Assembly (NCBI RefSeq): GCF_947488945.1
Contig: NZ_CANLBS010000002.1
Coordinates: 124,001 to 188,000 of the forward strand
Direction: 5' to 3'
From: an uncultured Streptomyces sp.
Lineage (GTDB): Bacteria > Actinomycetota > Actinomycetes > Streptomycetales > Streptomycetaceae
Length of the DNA stretch: 64,000 bases
Positions 24,725-33,086 of the stretch are shown piece by piece. The position numbers were made by a program, and so were the translations under genes. Every line of letters begins with the position of its first letter. Position 1 is the first letter of the stretch. The notes beneath the pieces were generated by a model, which ran no database searches, was not told the origin of the DNA, and was given only the letters and a program-made list of their open reading frames with translations.

Positions 24725-25744
24725 TCAGCCGGCCAGGAAGTGGTGGTACACGTGGTGGGCGGCGAAGCCCATCCCGTCGTACAGCCGGCGCGCGCCGGTG
24801 TTGTCCTGCTCCACCTGGAGCCAGGCGGCCGAGGCGCCCTCCTCCAGGCTCCGCCGGGACAGGGCCGTCATCACGGCCGTCGCCAGTCCGCGCCGCCGGT
24901 GCTCCGGGGCCACCTCGACCGCCATGAAACCGGCCCACCGCCCGTCCACGACGCACCGTCCGATCGCGGCGGGCGGATCGTCCCCCCGGTCGCCCGGCAC
25001 CGTCGCGAACCACACCGAGGGGCCCGCCTCCAGCACCTGCCGCTCGACCCGGCCCGCCGTGCCGGTCCGCTGGTACCGCGCCAGCCAGGCGTCGTCGGGG
25101 GTCCGGCTCAGCCGCACCCCGGAGACGTCCGCCGGAAGGTCACCGACGGGCGCCAGCGCGGCGATCCGCACCTCGGCCGAGACCTCCCGCCGCCAGCCGT
25201 GCTCTTCCAGGAGCGCGCACAACCGCTCCTGGGCGTCCGCCGCGCCGGTCGCCGCCTGCACGTACGCCGGCAGACCGCGCTCCGCGTACCAGCGGCGCAC
25301 CAGGTCCAGGGCGTCGGGGAGCGGCAGACCCGGATCGCCGAGCGGCAGGGCGGAGTTGGCGCGCCGGGTGAAGCCTCCGGCGGCCCGCAGCCGCCACTCG
25401 CCGAGCGGGGCGCTCTCCACCGGCTGCCAGGCCCGCGCGGTGACCTCGGCCAGTTCGCGGAAGGAGGCCGCGGGACCGCGCCTGCGGGCCGGGGCGGCGG
25501 GCACCACCTTGCCGGCGACCACCGAGGATTCCGCGATGCGGACACTCTCGCCGCCCCGGCGCGTGATCCCGAGCACACCGTCGTCCCACGATGTGAGAAC
25601 TCCGACCGTGTCGGTGAACTTCGGTCCGGCGGCGATGTTCTCGGCTTCCTCGACACGTTGCCTGACCGACACCCTTTTTCCCAGATCAGCCGGGTTGATC
25701 CGGACTTCCATCCGTCCGCCCATGGTGAATTCCACCGCCTTCAC
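24725..25744 (-). CDS. GNAT family N-acetyltransferase
   Basis: I start this protein of about 339 residues at GTG 25744, directly behind AGGAGG; an ATG at 25771 lacks a ribosome binding site. The N-terminal part (ADLGKRVSVRQRV...GVLTSWDDGVLGITRRGGESVRI, about 20-75) is a small beta domain common in actinomycete GNAT proteins. The C-terminal GNAT domain shows FMAVEVAPEHRRRGLATAVMTAL, whose RRRGLA is the acetyl-CoA pyrophosphate loop, and QVEQDNTGARRLYDGMGFAAHHVYHHF. The acceptor is unknown. It is divergent from the ferredoxin gene. Confidence 0.85.
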   Translation of the reverse strand: MKAVEFTMGGRMEVRINPADLGKRVSVRQRVEEAENIAAGPKFTDTVGVLTSWDDGVLGITRRGGESVRIAESSVVAGKVVPAAPARRRGPAASFRELAEVTARAWQPVESAPLGEWRLRAAGGFTRRANSALPLGDPGLPLPDALDLVRRWYAERGLPAYVQAATGAADAQERLCALLEEHGWRREVSAEVRIAALAPVGDLPADVSGVRLSRTPDDAWLARYQRTGTAGRVERQVLEAGPSVWFATVPGDRGDDPPAAIGRCVVDGRWAGFMAVEVAPEHRRRGLATAVMTALSRRSLEEGASAAWLQVEQDNTGARRLYDGMGFAAHHVYHHFLAG

Positions 25745-25852
25745 CGCCCCTCCTGTTCGGATCGTGCCCAAGAACGGAGATACTAGGTGAGGGCATCATC
25801 GACGCCGCGCTCCCGCGCGAGAGCCAACGCCCTACCGAGGAGGAACGACAGC

Positions 25853-26173
25853 GTGACCTACGTCATCGCGCAGCCTTGTGTCGACGTGAAGGACAAGGCC
25901 TGCATCGAAGAGTGCCCCGTCGACTGCATCTACGAGGGCCAGCGGTCCTTGTACATCCACCCGGACGAGTGCGTCGACTGCGGCGCCTGTGAGCCGGTCT
26001 GTCCCGTCGAGGCCATCTTCTACGAGGACGACACTCCCGAGGAGTGGAAGGACTACTACAAGGCGAACGTCGAGTTCTTCGACGACCTCGGCTCGCCCGG
26101 CGGCGCCTCCAAGCTCGGCCTGATCGAGCGCGACCACCCGTTCGTCGCCGCCCTGCCGCCCCAGAACCAGTAG
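25853..26173 (+). CDS. fdxA: Seven-iron ferredoxin
   Basis: This 106-residue ferredoxin starts at GTG 25853, after AGGAGGAACGACAGC. Cysteines 9, 17 and 50 match the 3Fe-4S ligands of the Azotobacter 7Fe ferredoxin and 21, 40, 43 and 46 the 4Fe-4S ligands. Cys25 is the usual extra. The C-terminal extension (DDTPEEWKDYYKANVEFFDDL) is typical of the actinobacterial FdxA/FdxC type. It carries electrons at low potential, for example to cytochromes P450. A possible -10 element, GATACT, lies at 25779-25784. It is conserved next to dapC in actinobacteria (from memory). Confidence 0.95.
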   Translation: MTYVIAQPCVDVKDKACIEECPVDCIYEGQRSLYIHPDECVDCGACEPVCPVEAIFYEDDTPEEWKDYYKANVEFFDDLGSPGGASKLGLIERDHPFVAALPPQNQ

Positions 26174-26196
26174 GCGGCCGGTCCACGCGCGCCGCC

Positions 26197-26228
26197 CGGT
26201 CCCGTACGGCTCGCCCCGTACGGGACCG
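26197..26228 (+). terminator. Terminator/attenuator between fdxA and dapC
   Basis: A perfect 13-bp stem (26197-26209 with 26216-26228) is followed by TGCTGTTT, 24 bases after the fdxA stop. It should separate fdxA transcription from dapC. Confidence 0.72.
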
Positions 26229-26292
26229 TGCTGTTTCCGGGCGGTGCGTGCGCCCGGCGGCGCCCGCCGCACGTACGAGAAAGCAGAGATCC

Positions 26293-27387
26293 GTGTCCGC
26301 AGTCTCCTCCCGTCTCCCCGCCTTCCCGTGGGACAAGCTGGCCCCCTACAAGGCCACGGCCGCCGCCCACCCGGACGGCATCGTGGACCTCTCCGTCGGC
26401 ACCCCGGTCGACCCGGTGCCCGCGCTGGTCCAGCAGGCGCTCGTCGACGCGGCGGACAGCCCCGGTTATCCGACGGTGTGGGGCACCGAGGCGCTGCGCG
26501 ACGCGCTCACCGGCTGGGTGGAACGCCGCCTCGGCGCCACCGGGGTGACGCACCGCAACGTCCTGCCGGTCGTCGGTTCCAAGGAGCTGGTGGCCTGGCT
26601 GCCGACCCAGCTCGGCCTCGGCGCCGGCGACAAGGTCGCCTACCCCCGGCTCGCCTACCCGACGTACGAGGTCGGCGCGCGGCTCTGCGGCGCGGAGCCG
26701 GTGGTCTACGACGACCCGACCGAGCTGGACCCGGCGGGCCTCAAGCTGCTCTGGCTCAACTCGCCGTCCAATCCGACCGGGCGGGTGCTGCCGAAGGACG
26801 AGCTGACGCGGATCGTCGCCTGGGCCCGCGCGCACGGCGTCCTCGTCTTCAGCGACGAGTGCTACCTGGAACTCGGCTGGGAGGCCGAACCCGTCTCCGT
26901 GTTGCACCCGGACGTTTGCGGGGGCGACTACGCGGGCGTGGTGGCCGTCCACTCGCTTTCCAAGCGCTCCAACCTGGCCGGGTACCGGGCCGCGTTCATC
27001 GCGGGCGACGCGGCGGTCCTCGGTGAACTGCTGGAGATCCGCAAGCACGGCGGGATGATGACGCCCGCGCCCGTCCAGGCCGCGACGGTCGCCGCGCTCG
27101 GCGACGACGCGCACGTGGCGGAGCAGCGGGTCCGGTACGCCGACCGCCGCTTGGCGCTGCGCGCCGCGCTGGAGGGCCACGGCTTCCGCGTCGAGCACAG
27201 CGAGGCCAGCCTCTACCTGTGGGTGACCCGCGACGAGCCCTGCTGGGACACGGTCGCCCACCTGGCGGAGCTGGGCATCCTGGTCGCGCCGGGCGACTTC
27301 TACGGCCCGGCGGGCGAGCACTTCGTGCGGGTGGCGTTCACCGCCACCGACGAGCGTGTGGTCGCCGCGGTGAAGCGGCTGTCCTGA
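26293..27387 (+). CDS. dapC: Succinyldiaminopimelate transaminase DapC (class I/II aminotransferase)
   Basis: This 364-residue PLP enzyme starts at GTG 26293. It fits DapC, which transfers an amino group from glutamate to N-succinyl-2-amino-6-oxopimelate in lysine/diaminopimelate synthesis. The N-terminus (LPAFPWDKLAPYKATAAAHPDGIVDLSVGTPVDPVP) is characteristic of actinobacterial DapC. NSPSNPTG binds the substrate carboxylate and PLP. The PLP lysine is in SLSKRSNLAGYRAAF, and FVRVAFTATDERV closes the fold. dapE lies 3.7 kb downstream, so two steps of the same pathway are near each other. Confidence 0.9.
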   Translation: MSAVSSRLPAFPWDKLAPYKATAAAHPDGIVDLSVGTPVDPVPALVQQALVDAADSPGYPTVWGTEALRDALTGWVERRLGATGVTHRNVLPVVGSKELVAWLPTQLGLGAGDKVAYPRLAYPTYEVGARLCGAEPVVYDDPTELDPAGLKLLWLNSPSNPTGRVLPKDELTRIVAWARAHGVLVFSDECYLELGWEAEPVSVLHPDVCGGDYAGVVAVHSLSKRSNLAGYRAAFIAGDAAVLGELLEIRKHGGMMTPAPVQAATVAALGDDAHVAEQRVRYADRRLALRAALEGHGFRVEHSEASLYLWVTRDEPCWDTVAHLAELGILVAPGDFYGPAGEHFVRVAFTATDERVVAAVKRLS

Positions 27388-27535
27388 CCCCGGCCGGGCC
27401 GGGCCCCGCGGGACCCGGCCCGGCGGCGCGTCCGCCCGCCGGGTGCGGGTGGGCCGCCGCAGCCGCAGGCGGCGTCGGCGGGTGGCCCGGCGCGGCCGTA
27501 CGCGGCGTCCGTGCGGGCTGCCGCGGCCGTGCGCG

Positions 27536-28294
27536 CTAGCCGAGCTCCGGGTCCCGCGGCTCCGGACCGGTGCCCTCGGACGTGCGTACCGGCTTGGCGT
27601 GCAGGACGTCGCGGGCCTGTTCGGCGGCGCGGGTGATGCTCTCGTTGACGAAGTCGACGAAGCGGGCGATGTTCTCCAGCCGGTTTCCGGCGGGGGTGTC
27701 CGAGCCCAGCACGCCGACGCCCTGCCGCGCCGTCACCGCCAGTTGGGCGGTGGAGCGGGCGCTGGCCATCATCGACCGGTACCAGACGTCGTCGTCCACC
27801 ACGTACCGCTCGCGGCGGTTCGTGTCGCGTTCCCGGCGGACCAGGCCCTGTTCGTCCAGGTAGGCGATGGCCTTCGACACGGACGCCGGGCTGACCCGGA
27901 GCCGCCGGACGAGTTCGGACGCGGTGAGGCTGCCCGCGTCGGTGGTGTAGAGGCAGGTCATCACCCGCGACATCATCCTCGGCATGCCCGAGGCCGTCAG
28001 GACGGCGGTGAACACCTCCTCGTACGCGCGGACCGCCTCGGCGTCGCGTCCGTGCGGCTGCGGGTACGCCTCCGGGTCCCCCGGGGCGGTCCGCGCGCGG
28101 CGGGCGCGGTGCTCGGTGGCGCGGTGGGCCCGGTCGGCCCGGTAGGAGGTGGGACCGCCGTTGCGCATCACCTCGCGGGTGACGGTCGAGGTGGGGCGGT
28201 CGAGCCGGCGGGCGATCTCGGCGTACGCCAGCCCGTCCGCGAGGCCCAGTGCGATCTGCCGACGGTCCTGCTGGGTGAGTCTGCCTCCCGGCAT
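27536..28294 (-). CDS. Transcriptional regulator: IS30-type HTH fused to a MarR/GbsR-type winged helix
   Basis: This 252-residue protein starts at ATG 28292-28294 with GGGAGA upstream. Residues 5-47 (RLTQQDRRQIALGLADGLAYAEIARRLDRPTSTVTREVMRNGG) are an HTH_38 helix-turn-helix as at the front of IS30 transposases. Residues about 85-190 form a second winged helix of MarR/GbsR type (LTASELVRRLRVSPASVSKAIAYLDEQGLVRRERD). The C-terminal helices should dimerise. Two DNA-binding modules in one chain are unusual. It is divergent from the DUF4097 gene, with TTGCAA-centred palindromes between them, so it probably controls that gene and itself. Confidence 0.88.
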   Translation of the reverse strand: MPGGRLTQQDRRQIALGLADGLAYAEIARRLDRPTSTVTREVMRNGGPTSYRADRAHRATEHRARRARTAPGDPEAYPQPHGRDAEAVRAYEEVFTAVLTASGMPRMMSRVMTCLYTTDAGSLTASELVRRLRVSPASVSKAIAYLDEQGLVRRERDTNRRERYVVDDDVWYRSMMASARSTAQLAVTARQGVGVLGSDTPAGNRLENIARFVDFVNESITRAAEQARDVLHAKPVRTSEGTGPEPRDPELG

Positions 28295-28385
28295 CACGTT
28301 CTCCCTCGTGCCGTTCTCCCGTTGTCCCGGTCCGCCGCGGTGCGCCGCGCGGGCGGGGGTCGCCACCCTAGCGTTCACTTCCATG

Positions 28386-28441
28386 CCATTGCAATGGATG
28401 CGGGGGTCGGCTGTTGCGTTAGCTTCGATGGCGTTGCAACG
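28386..28441. promoter_or_regulatory. Paired palindromes, probable operator of the MarR-type regulator
   Basis: CCATTGCAATGG (28386-28397) and CGTTGCAACG (28432-28441) are perfect palindromes sharing the core TTGCAA. Their centres are 45 bp apart. They lie between the divergent regulator and DUF4097 genes. Confidence 0.6.
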
Positions 28442-28558
28442 ATTTCTCGAACCGGACCTGCAATAACGGCAGTTAGAGCCTGTAAGTGCGTTGCCGAGAT
28501 CGTGAAGGCAACGTAGCGTTTCCGGTGTCAGAAAGAAAAAACGACGAAGGAGAGAACG

Positions 28559-29230
28559 ATGCAGAAGTTCGACACCCCCGCCCAGGTCTCCGTCGTCCTC
28601 GACATCCCCGCGGGGCGCGTCCGGTTCATCGCCGCCGACCGGTCCGACACCACGGTCGAGGTGCTGCCGGCGAACCCCTCGAAGGGCCGCGACGTGAAGG
28701 CCGCGGAGCAGGTCACCGTGGCCCACTCCGACGGCGTCCTGCGGATCGGCGCCGCGTCGGCGAAGAACCGGATCCTCGGGGACTCGGGATCGGTCGAGAT
28801 CACGGTCCAGCTCCCGGCCGGGTCACGGGTCGAGGCGAAGGCCGCCAGCGCCGAGTTCCGGGGCGTCGGCCGCCTCGGTGACGTGGTCGTCGAGGCCGCG
28901 CACGGCTCGGTCAAGTTCGACGAGGCGGAGAGCGCCCGGCTCACCGTCCAGGCGGGCGACGTGACGGTCGGCCGCCTCGGCGGGCCCGCCGAGATCAGCA
29001 CCCAGAAGGGCGACCTCCGGATCGCCGAGGCGGTGCGCGGCACCGTCGTCCTGCGCACCGAGTCCGGTTCCATCGAGGTGGGCGCAACCCGCGGGGTCTC
29101 CGCCACCCTGGACGCCGGCACCGGGTACGGGCGCGTCGACAACGCGCTGAAGAACGCCGACGGGGCGGACTCCGCGCTGCACATCCGCGCCACCACCTCG
29201 CACGGCGACATCACCGCCCGCAGCCTCTGA
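28559..29230 (+). CDS. DUF4097 beta-strand repeat protein
   Basis: This 223-residue protein starts at ATG 28559 after AAGGAGAG. It is almost entirely short beta-strand repeats (VSVVLDIPAGRVRFIAADRSDTTVEV, VEITVQLPAGSRVEAKAASAEF, DVVVEAAHGSVKFDEAESARLTVQAGDVTVG), the parallel-helix-like DUF4097 pattern. There is no signal peptide or membrane helix, so it is cytoplasmic. The biochemical role is unknown. It is probably repressed by the divergent MarR-type regulator through the TTGCAA palindromes. A very strong hairpin follows. Confidence 0.85.
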   Translation: MQKFDTPAQVSVVLDIPAGRVRFIAADRSDTTVEVLPANPSKGRDVKAAEQVTVAHSDGVLRIGAASAKNRILGDSGSVEITVQLPAGSRVEAKAASAEFRGVGRLGDVVVEAAHGSVKFDEAESARLTVQAGDVTVGRLGGPAEISTQKGDLRIAEAVRGTVVLRTESGSIEVGATRGVSATLDAGTGYGRVDNALKNADGADSALHIRATTSHGDITARSL

Positions 29231-29262
29231 GCCGGCCGCGCCCGGCACTGCGGCCGGTGGTG

Positions 29263-29310
29263 GGACAGGGCGAGGGCCCCGGGACACGTCCCGGGGCCCT
29301 CGCCCTGTCC
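29263..29310. terminator. Very strong bidirectional terminator
   Basis: A perfect 23-bp stem (29263-29285 with 29288-29310) and a 2-base loop lie between the convergent DUF4097 gene and the small secreted protein gene. It could serve both strands. Confidence 0.85.
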
Positions 29311-29356
29311 GTGCGGCGGTCGGCGGCGCACCGTGCGCCGGTCGTCCCGCCGCGTG

Positions 29357-29761
29357 TCAGCCGCCCAGCGGCAGCCCGCCGACCAGGCTGCCGCCCTTCG
29401 TCGCGCTGTCGGCCGCCCCGCCCAGCACCTCGGTGGCGCCGCCCGCGGCCTTGCCCAGGGTGTCCTTGGCCTCGGGGCCGGCCACGCCGCCCGCCTCGCC
29501 CACGGTCTTGGCGGCCACCGGCACGGCGGTGCCGACGAGCTTGCCGCCGGTCTCCCGCACGGCCTCGGTGCCGTCCTGGGCGGTGGCCTCGGCGGTGGAG
29601 CCGAGCGCGGAGGCGCCGTCGAGCTGGGTCAGGCCGCCCAGGTCGGTGGTCTGCGGGAGTCCCGCGGCACCCGCGGCACCGGCCGCGCCGACCACGGGGG
29701 CCGTACCCGCGGCGATCAGCAGCGCGGCACGGGCGATCCGACGGGTCAGGGGGAGGGACAT
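29357..29761 (-). CDS. Small secreted Ala/Gly-rich protein
   Basis: This 134-residue protein starts at ATG 29759-29761 with AAGGAG upstream. The signal peptide (RRIARAALLIAAGTAPVVGAAGAAGAA) is clear. The mature part is Ala/Gly/Thr-rich and weakly repetitive (GGLTQLDGASALGSTAEATAQDGTEAV, GGATEVLGGAADSATKGGSLVGGLPLGG) with no Cys and no anchor. Its function is unknown. The low-complexity, amphipathic look suggests a surface-associated protein, but it does not match the Cys-containing chaplins or rodlins as I know them. Confidence 0.7.
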   Translation of the reverse strand: MSLPLTRRIARAALLIAAGTAPVVGAAGAAGAAGLPQTTDLGGLTQLDGASALGSTAEATAQDGTEAVRETGGKLVGTAVPVAAKTVGEAGGVAGPEAKDTLGKAAGGATEVLGGAADSATKGGSLVGGLPLGG

Positions 29762-30061
29762 GATGCTCCTTCGACAGGGTCTCGGCAGGATCGGAACCTG
29801 CCTGTCCGGTGCTCCGGACGGACTGATCAACCGTGGCGGGGGCGGGGGAGGTTGCGGTGCGGGCCGGTAAAGAGTGGGCAATGCGTCAGATAATCCACAG
29901 CGGGCGGACCGCCGCCCGGGGGAAGGCGGAGCGTCACCCGGTGGACCGTCACTTCCCAGTCCCCGTAAGGGAAATCAGGGGTTCGGCAGGTCATCGGGGG
30001 CGGTGTCCCGGCGCCCCGACGCGGTCCGCCGGGGATCACCCCCACGGGCGACCCGTCCGTT

Positions 30062-31018
30062 CTACTGTGCGATCCGCATCCGGACCTCGGAGCCGGACGT
30101 GTCCGCACCCTCTTCACGTTCCGTGCGCCAGCCCTCCCCGGCCCTCCACACCCGGTCCCCGAAGACCACCCGGTCGATCCGCAGGGCCTCCGCCCGCGCG
30201 ACCGCCCAGTGCGCCAGCTCCCACCCCCTGCGGTCCGCCCCCTCGGCGTCCGCGCCGCTCTCCCGCACCCGGGCGACCGGCACCGACACCGTGTCCCCGC
30301 CCGGCGGCCCGGCGGCCTCCGTCGCCGGCAGCACCCCGTCGCCGAAGTCCCGCACCAGCTCGGCCCGGACCTTCGCCGCGTCGCCGGGGCCGGCCGCGGC
30401 CGCCTGTGAGGGCGCGCAGTCCAGCGTCGCCCGCGACCGGCCGGTCAGCGCCGCCGCCAGCAGCGTCGCGTCCGGCTCGTGCTTCGCGTACGCCTGCGGG
30501 AACCCGCTGCGCTGCACCCGTTGCGCCGCCTCCGTCAGCGGCAGCCGCGAATAGCCCGGCACCTCGGCCAGGTGCTCGTAGAACTTCCCGGCGGAGTACA
30601 CCGGGTCGAGGATCTGCGCCGGGGTGCCCCACCCCTGCGAGGGCCGCTGCTGGAACAGGCCGAGCGAGTCGCGGTCGCCGTAGTCGATGTTGCGCAGCGC
30701 CGACTCCTGCAGCGCGGTCGCCAGGGCGATGGTCACCGCCCGCTCGGGCATCCGGCCGGTGGTCCCGACGGCGGCGATCGTCGCCGCGTTGGCGGCCTGG
30801 TCGGCGGTCAGGGTGTACGACTCGCCCTCGTCGTCCGCGCTCCGGTCGGCGGGCGCTCCGGCCGCCCGCACGACACATCCGGACAGCCCTTTGCCGCCGG
30901 GCACGCAGCTCACGGCGACATAGCCGGCCAGGCCGAGGAGCACCGCGCAGCCGGCCGTGACACGGACCAGGCGGCGGCGGCCGGCGGAGCGACGGGGGAC
31001 GGCGGTGTTCCGAGGCAC
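30062..31018 (-). CDS. Secreted lysozyme-like (transglycosylase-fold) protein
   Basis: This 318-residue protein starts at GTG 31016-31018. An N-terminal hydrophobic segment (LVRVTAGCAVLLGLAGYVAVSC, about 16-37) exports or anchors it. The central domain (about 68-185) contains TADQAANAATIAAVG, ERAVTIALATALQESALRNIDYGDRDSLGLFQQRPSQGWGTPAQILDPVYSAGKFYEHL and AAQRVQRSGFPQAYAKHE. This is a lysozyme-like fold often found fused to NlpC/P60 in conjugation proteins. The Glu in LQES is the probable catalytic acid. Peptidoglycan cleavage is likely. Databases often mislabel such proteins as heavy metal transporters. It is divergent from dapE. Confidence 0.78.
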   Translation of the reverse strand: MPRNTAVPRRSAGRRRLVRVTAGCAVLLGLAGYVAVSCVPGGKGLSGCVVRAAGAPADRSADDEGESYTLTADQAANAATIAAVGTTGRMPERAVTIALATALQESALRNIDYGDRDSLGLFQQRPSQGWGTPAQILDPVYSAGKFYEHLAEVPGYSRLPLTEAAQRVQRSGFPQAYAKHEPDATLLAAALTGRSRATLDCAPSQAAAAGPGDAAKVRAELVRDFGDGVLPATEAAGPPGGDTVSVPVARVRESGADAEGADRRGWELAHWAVARAEALRIDRVVFGDRVWRAGEGWRTEREEGADTSGSEVRMRIAQ

Positions 31019-31079
31019 GCGCCCACCGTACTGGAGGTCACGGACGGCTCCGAAACCCTTGTCCTCTAGGGTCGTGGGC

Positions 31080-32159
31080 ATGACCGACAGCACGCTTGAC
31101 CTCACGCTCGACGGCCCCGCGCTGACCGCATGGCTCGTCGATCACCCGTCCGTGAGCGGGGACGAGAAGGGGCTCGCCGACGCCATCGAGACGGCGCTGC
31201 GCGACCTCCCCCACCTGACCGTCGAGCGGTTCGGGAACAACGTCGTCGCCCGCACCTTCCGGGGCAAGGGCGAGCGGGTCGTGCTCGCCGGCCACATCGA
31301 CACCGTGCCGATCGCCGGCAACCTGCCCTCGCGGCTGGACGAGAACGGCGTGCTCTGGGGCTGCGGGACCTCCGACATGAAGTCCGGCGTCGCCGTCCAG
31401 CTCCGGATCGCGGCCACCGTGCCGGAGCCCAACCGCGACCTCACCTTCGTCTTCTACGACAACGAGGAGGTCGCCGCCCACCTCAACGGTCTCGGCCACA
31501 TCGCCGACGCGCACCCGGACTGGCTGGAGGGCGACTTCGCCGTCCTGCTGGAGTCCTCCAACGCCGAGGTCGAGGGCGGCTGCCAGGGCACCCTGCGGGT
31601 CTTCCTGCACACCGAGGGCGAACGCTCGCACTCCGCGCGCAGCTGGATGGGTTCCAACGCCATCCACGCCGCCGCGCCGATCCTGGCCAGGCTCGCCGCG
31701 TACGAGCCGCGCCGCCCGGTCATCGACGGCCTCGAATTCCGCGAGGGCCTCAACGCCGTGCGCATCGAGGGAGGCGTCGCCAACAACGTCATCCCCGACG
31801 CCTGCACGGTCGTCGTGAACTACCGCTACGCCCCCGACCTCAGCGAGGAGCAGGCCCTCGCCCACGTGCACGAGGTCTTCGACGGCTGCGGGGTCGCGGA
31901 GTTCGTCGTGGACGACCACTCCGGCGCGGCCATGCCGGGGCTCTCCCACCCCGCGGCCAAGGAGTTCATGGAGGCGGTCGGCGGCACCGCCCACCCCAAG
32001 TTCGGCTGGACCGACGTGGCCCGCTTCGGCGCGCTCGGCATCCCCGCGGTCAACTACGGCCCCGGCGACCCGCTGTACGCCCACAAGCGCGACGAGCACG
32101 TGCGGACCGACCGCATCGTCCGCTGCGAGGAGCGTCTGCGCTCCTGGCTCACCAGCTGA
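31080..32159 (+). CDS. dapE: Succinyl-diaminopimelate desuccinylase DapE
   Basis: This 359-residue M20 metallopeptidase starts at ATG 31080. It hydrolyses N-succinyl-LL-diaminopimelate to LL-DAP and succinate for lysine and peptidoglycan. Metal and catalytic motifs are AGHIDTVP (His and Asp), WGCGTSDMKSG (Asp), YDNEEVAA (two Glu) and LLESSNAEVEGGCQG (Glu); the last ligand is the His in YAHKRDEH. The dimerisation domain holds the conserved HSARSWMGSNAIH. The actinobacterial form (Rv1202 type) fits the surroundings. The intergenic gap to the divergent lysozyme-like gene is only 61 bp, so the two promoters overlap or face each other. Confidence 0.93.
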   Translation: MTDSTLDLTLDGPALTAWLVDHPSVSGDEKGLADAIETALRDLPHLTVERFGNNVVARTFRGKGERVVLAGHIDTVPIAGNLPSRLDENGVLWGCGTSDMKSGVAVQLRIAATVPEPNRDLTFVFYDNEEVAAHLNGLGHIADAHPDWLEGDFAVLLESSNAEVEGGCQGTLRVFLHTEGERSHSARSWMGSNAIHAAAPILARLAAYEPRRPVIDGLEFREGLNAVRIEGGVANNVIPDACTVVVNYRYAPDLSEEQALAHVHEVFDGCGVAEFVVDDHSGAAMPGLSHPAAKEFMEAVGGTAHPKFGWTDVARFGALGIPAVNYGPGDPLYAHKRDEHVRTDRIVRCEERLRSWLTS

Positions 32160-32242
32160 CCCACGGCGTTACTCCCCGCGTAACCTCCATGGATCTACGC
32201 TGGCCCGGAGAGTCACCAGCAGGTCGGTGGAGGGAGCAGGTC

Positions 32243-33028
32243 ATGGGCAACCCCGAGGACGCGCGCATTCCCGAAGGTGCGGAGATCCCCGAAGGCGCGG
32301 TCAAGCCGGAGGAACAGCGGATGGGACCGGTGCTCCGGCGCAGGGAGCAGGTGCAGCCCGGCACGACCGATCAGCGGCTGCTGGACACCGAGGGCGACTC
32401 CGAATGGGTGCACACCGACCCCTGGCGGGTGATGCGCATCCAGTCGGAGTTCGTCGAGGGCTTCGGCGCCCTGGCCGAGCTGCCGAGCGCGATCAGCGTC
32501 TTCGGCTCGGCCCGCACCCCGGCCGGCACGCCCGAGTACGAGGCGGGGGTGCGGATCGGCAGCGCCCTCGTGGAGGCCGGCTTCGCCGTGATCACCGGCG
32601 GCGGGCCGGGCGCCATGGAGGCCGCGAACAAGGGCGCGCGCGAAGCCAACGGCGTCTCCGTCGGCCTCGGCATCGAGCTGCCCTTCGAGTCGGGGCTCAA
32701 CCCGCACGTCGACATCGGCGTGAACTTCCGTTACTTCTTCGTCCGCAAGACGATGTTCGTGAAGTACGCACAGGGCTTCGTGGTGCTGCCCGGTGGTCTC
32801 GGCACGCTCGACGAACTCTTCGAGGCGCTCACCCTCGTCCAGACCGGCAAGGTGACCCGCTTCCCCATCGTGCTCTTCGGCACGGCCTACTGGGGCGGCC
32901 TGGTCGACTGGCTCCGCGACACGGTGATCGCCCAGGGCAAGGCCTCGGAGAAGGACCTCCTCCTCTTCCACGTCACCGACGACATCGAGGAGGCGGTCAT
33001 GCTCGTCACCAAGGAAGTCGGCCGCTAG
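32243..33028 (+). CDS. LOG family protein (TIGR00730), cytokinin-activating phosphoribohydrolase-like
   Basis: This 261-residue protein starts at ATG 32243 after GGAGGGAGCAGG. The LOG fold is marked by ISVFGSART, ITGGGPGAMEAANKGA and PGGLGTLDELFEALTL. These are the nucleotide-monophosphate binding and catalytic PGGxGTxxE motifs of enzymes that release nucleobases from (cytokinin) nucleoside 5'-monophosphates. Residues 1-60 are a charged extension (IPEGAEIPEGAVKPEE) without a known domain. The position between dapE and folP matches Rv1205 in M. tuberculosis, from memory. Activity on adenine-type nucleotides is known for relatives, not shown here. Confidence 0.88.
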   Translation: MGNPEDARIPEGAEIPEGAVKPEEQRMGPVLRRREQVQPGTTDQRLLDTEGDSEWVHTDPWRVMRIQSEFVEGFGALAELPSAISVFGSARTPAGTPEYEAGVRIGSALVEAGFAVITGGGPGAMEAANKGAREANGVSVGLGIELPFESGLNPHVDIGVNFRYFFVRKTMFVKYAQGFVVLPGGLGTLDELFEALTLVQTGKVTRFPIVLFGTAYWGGLVDWLRDTVIAQGKASEKDLLLFHVTDDIEEAVMLVTKEVGR

Positions 33029-33086
33029 ACGCGCACGGTCCGACGGCGACGGCGGGGGCCGGGACGCGGCCCGGACCCGCCGGGGG

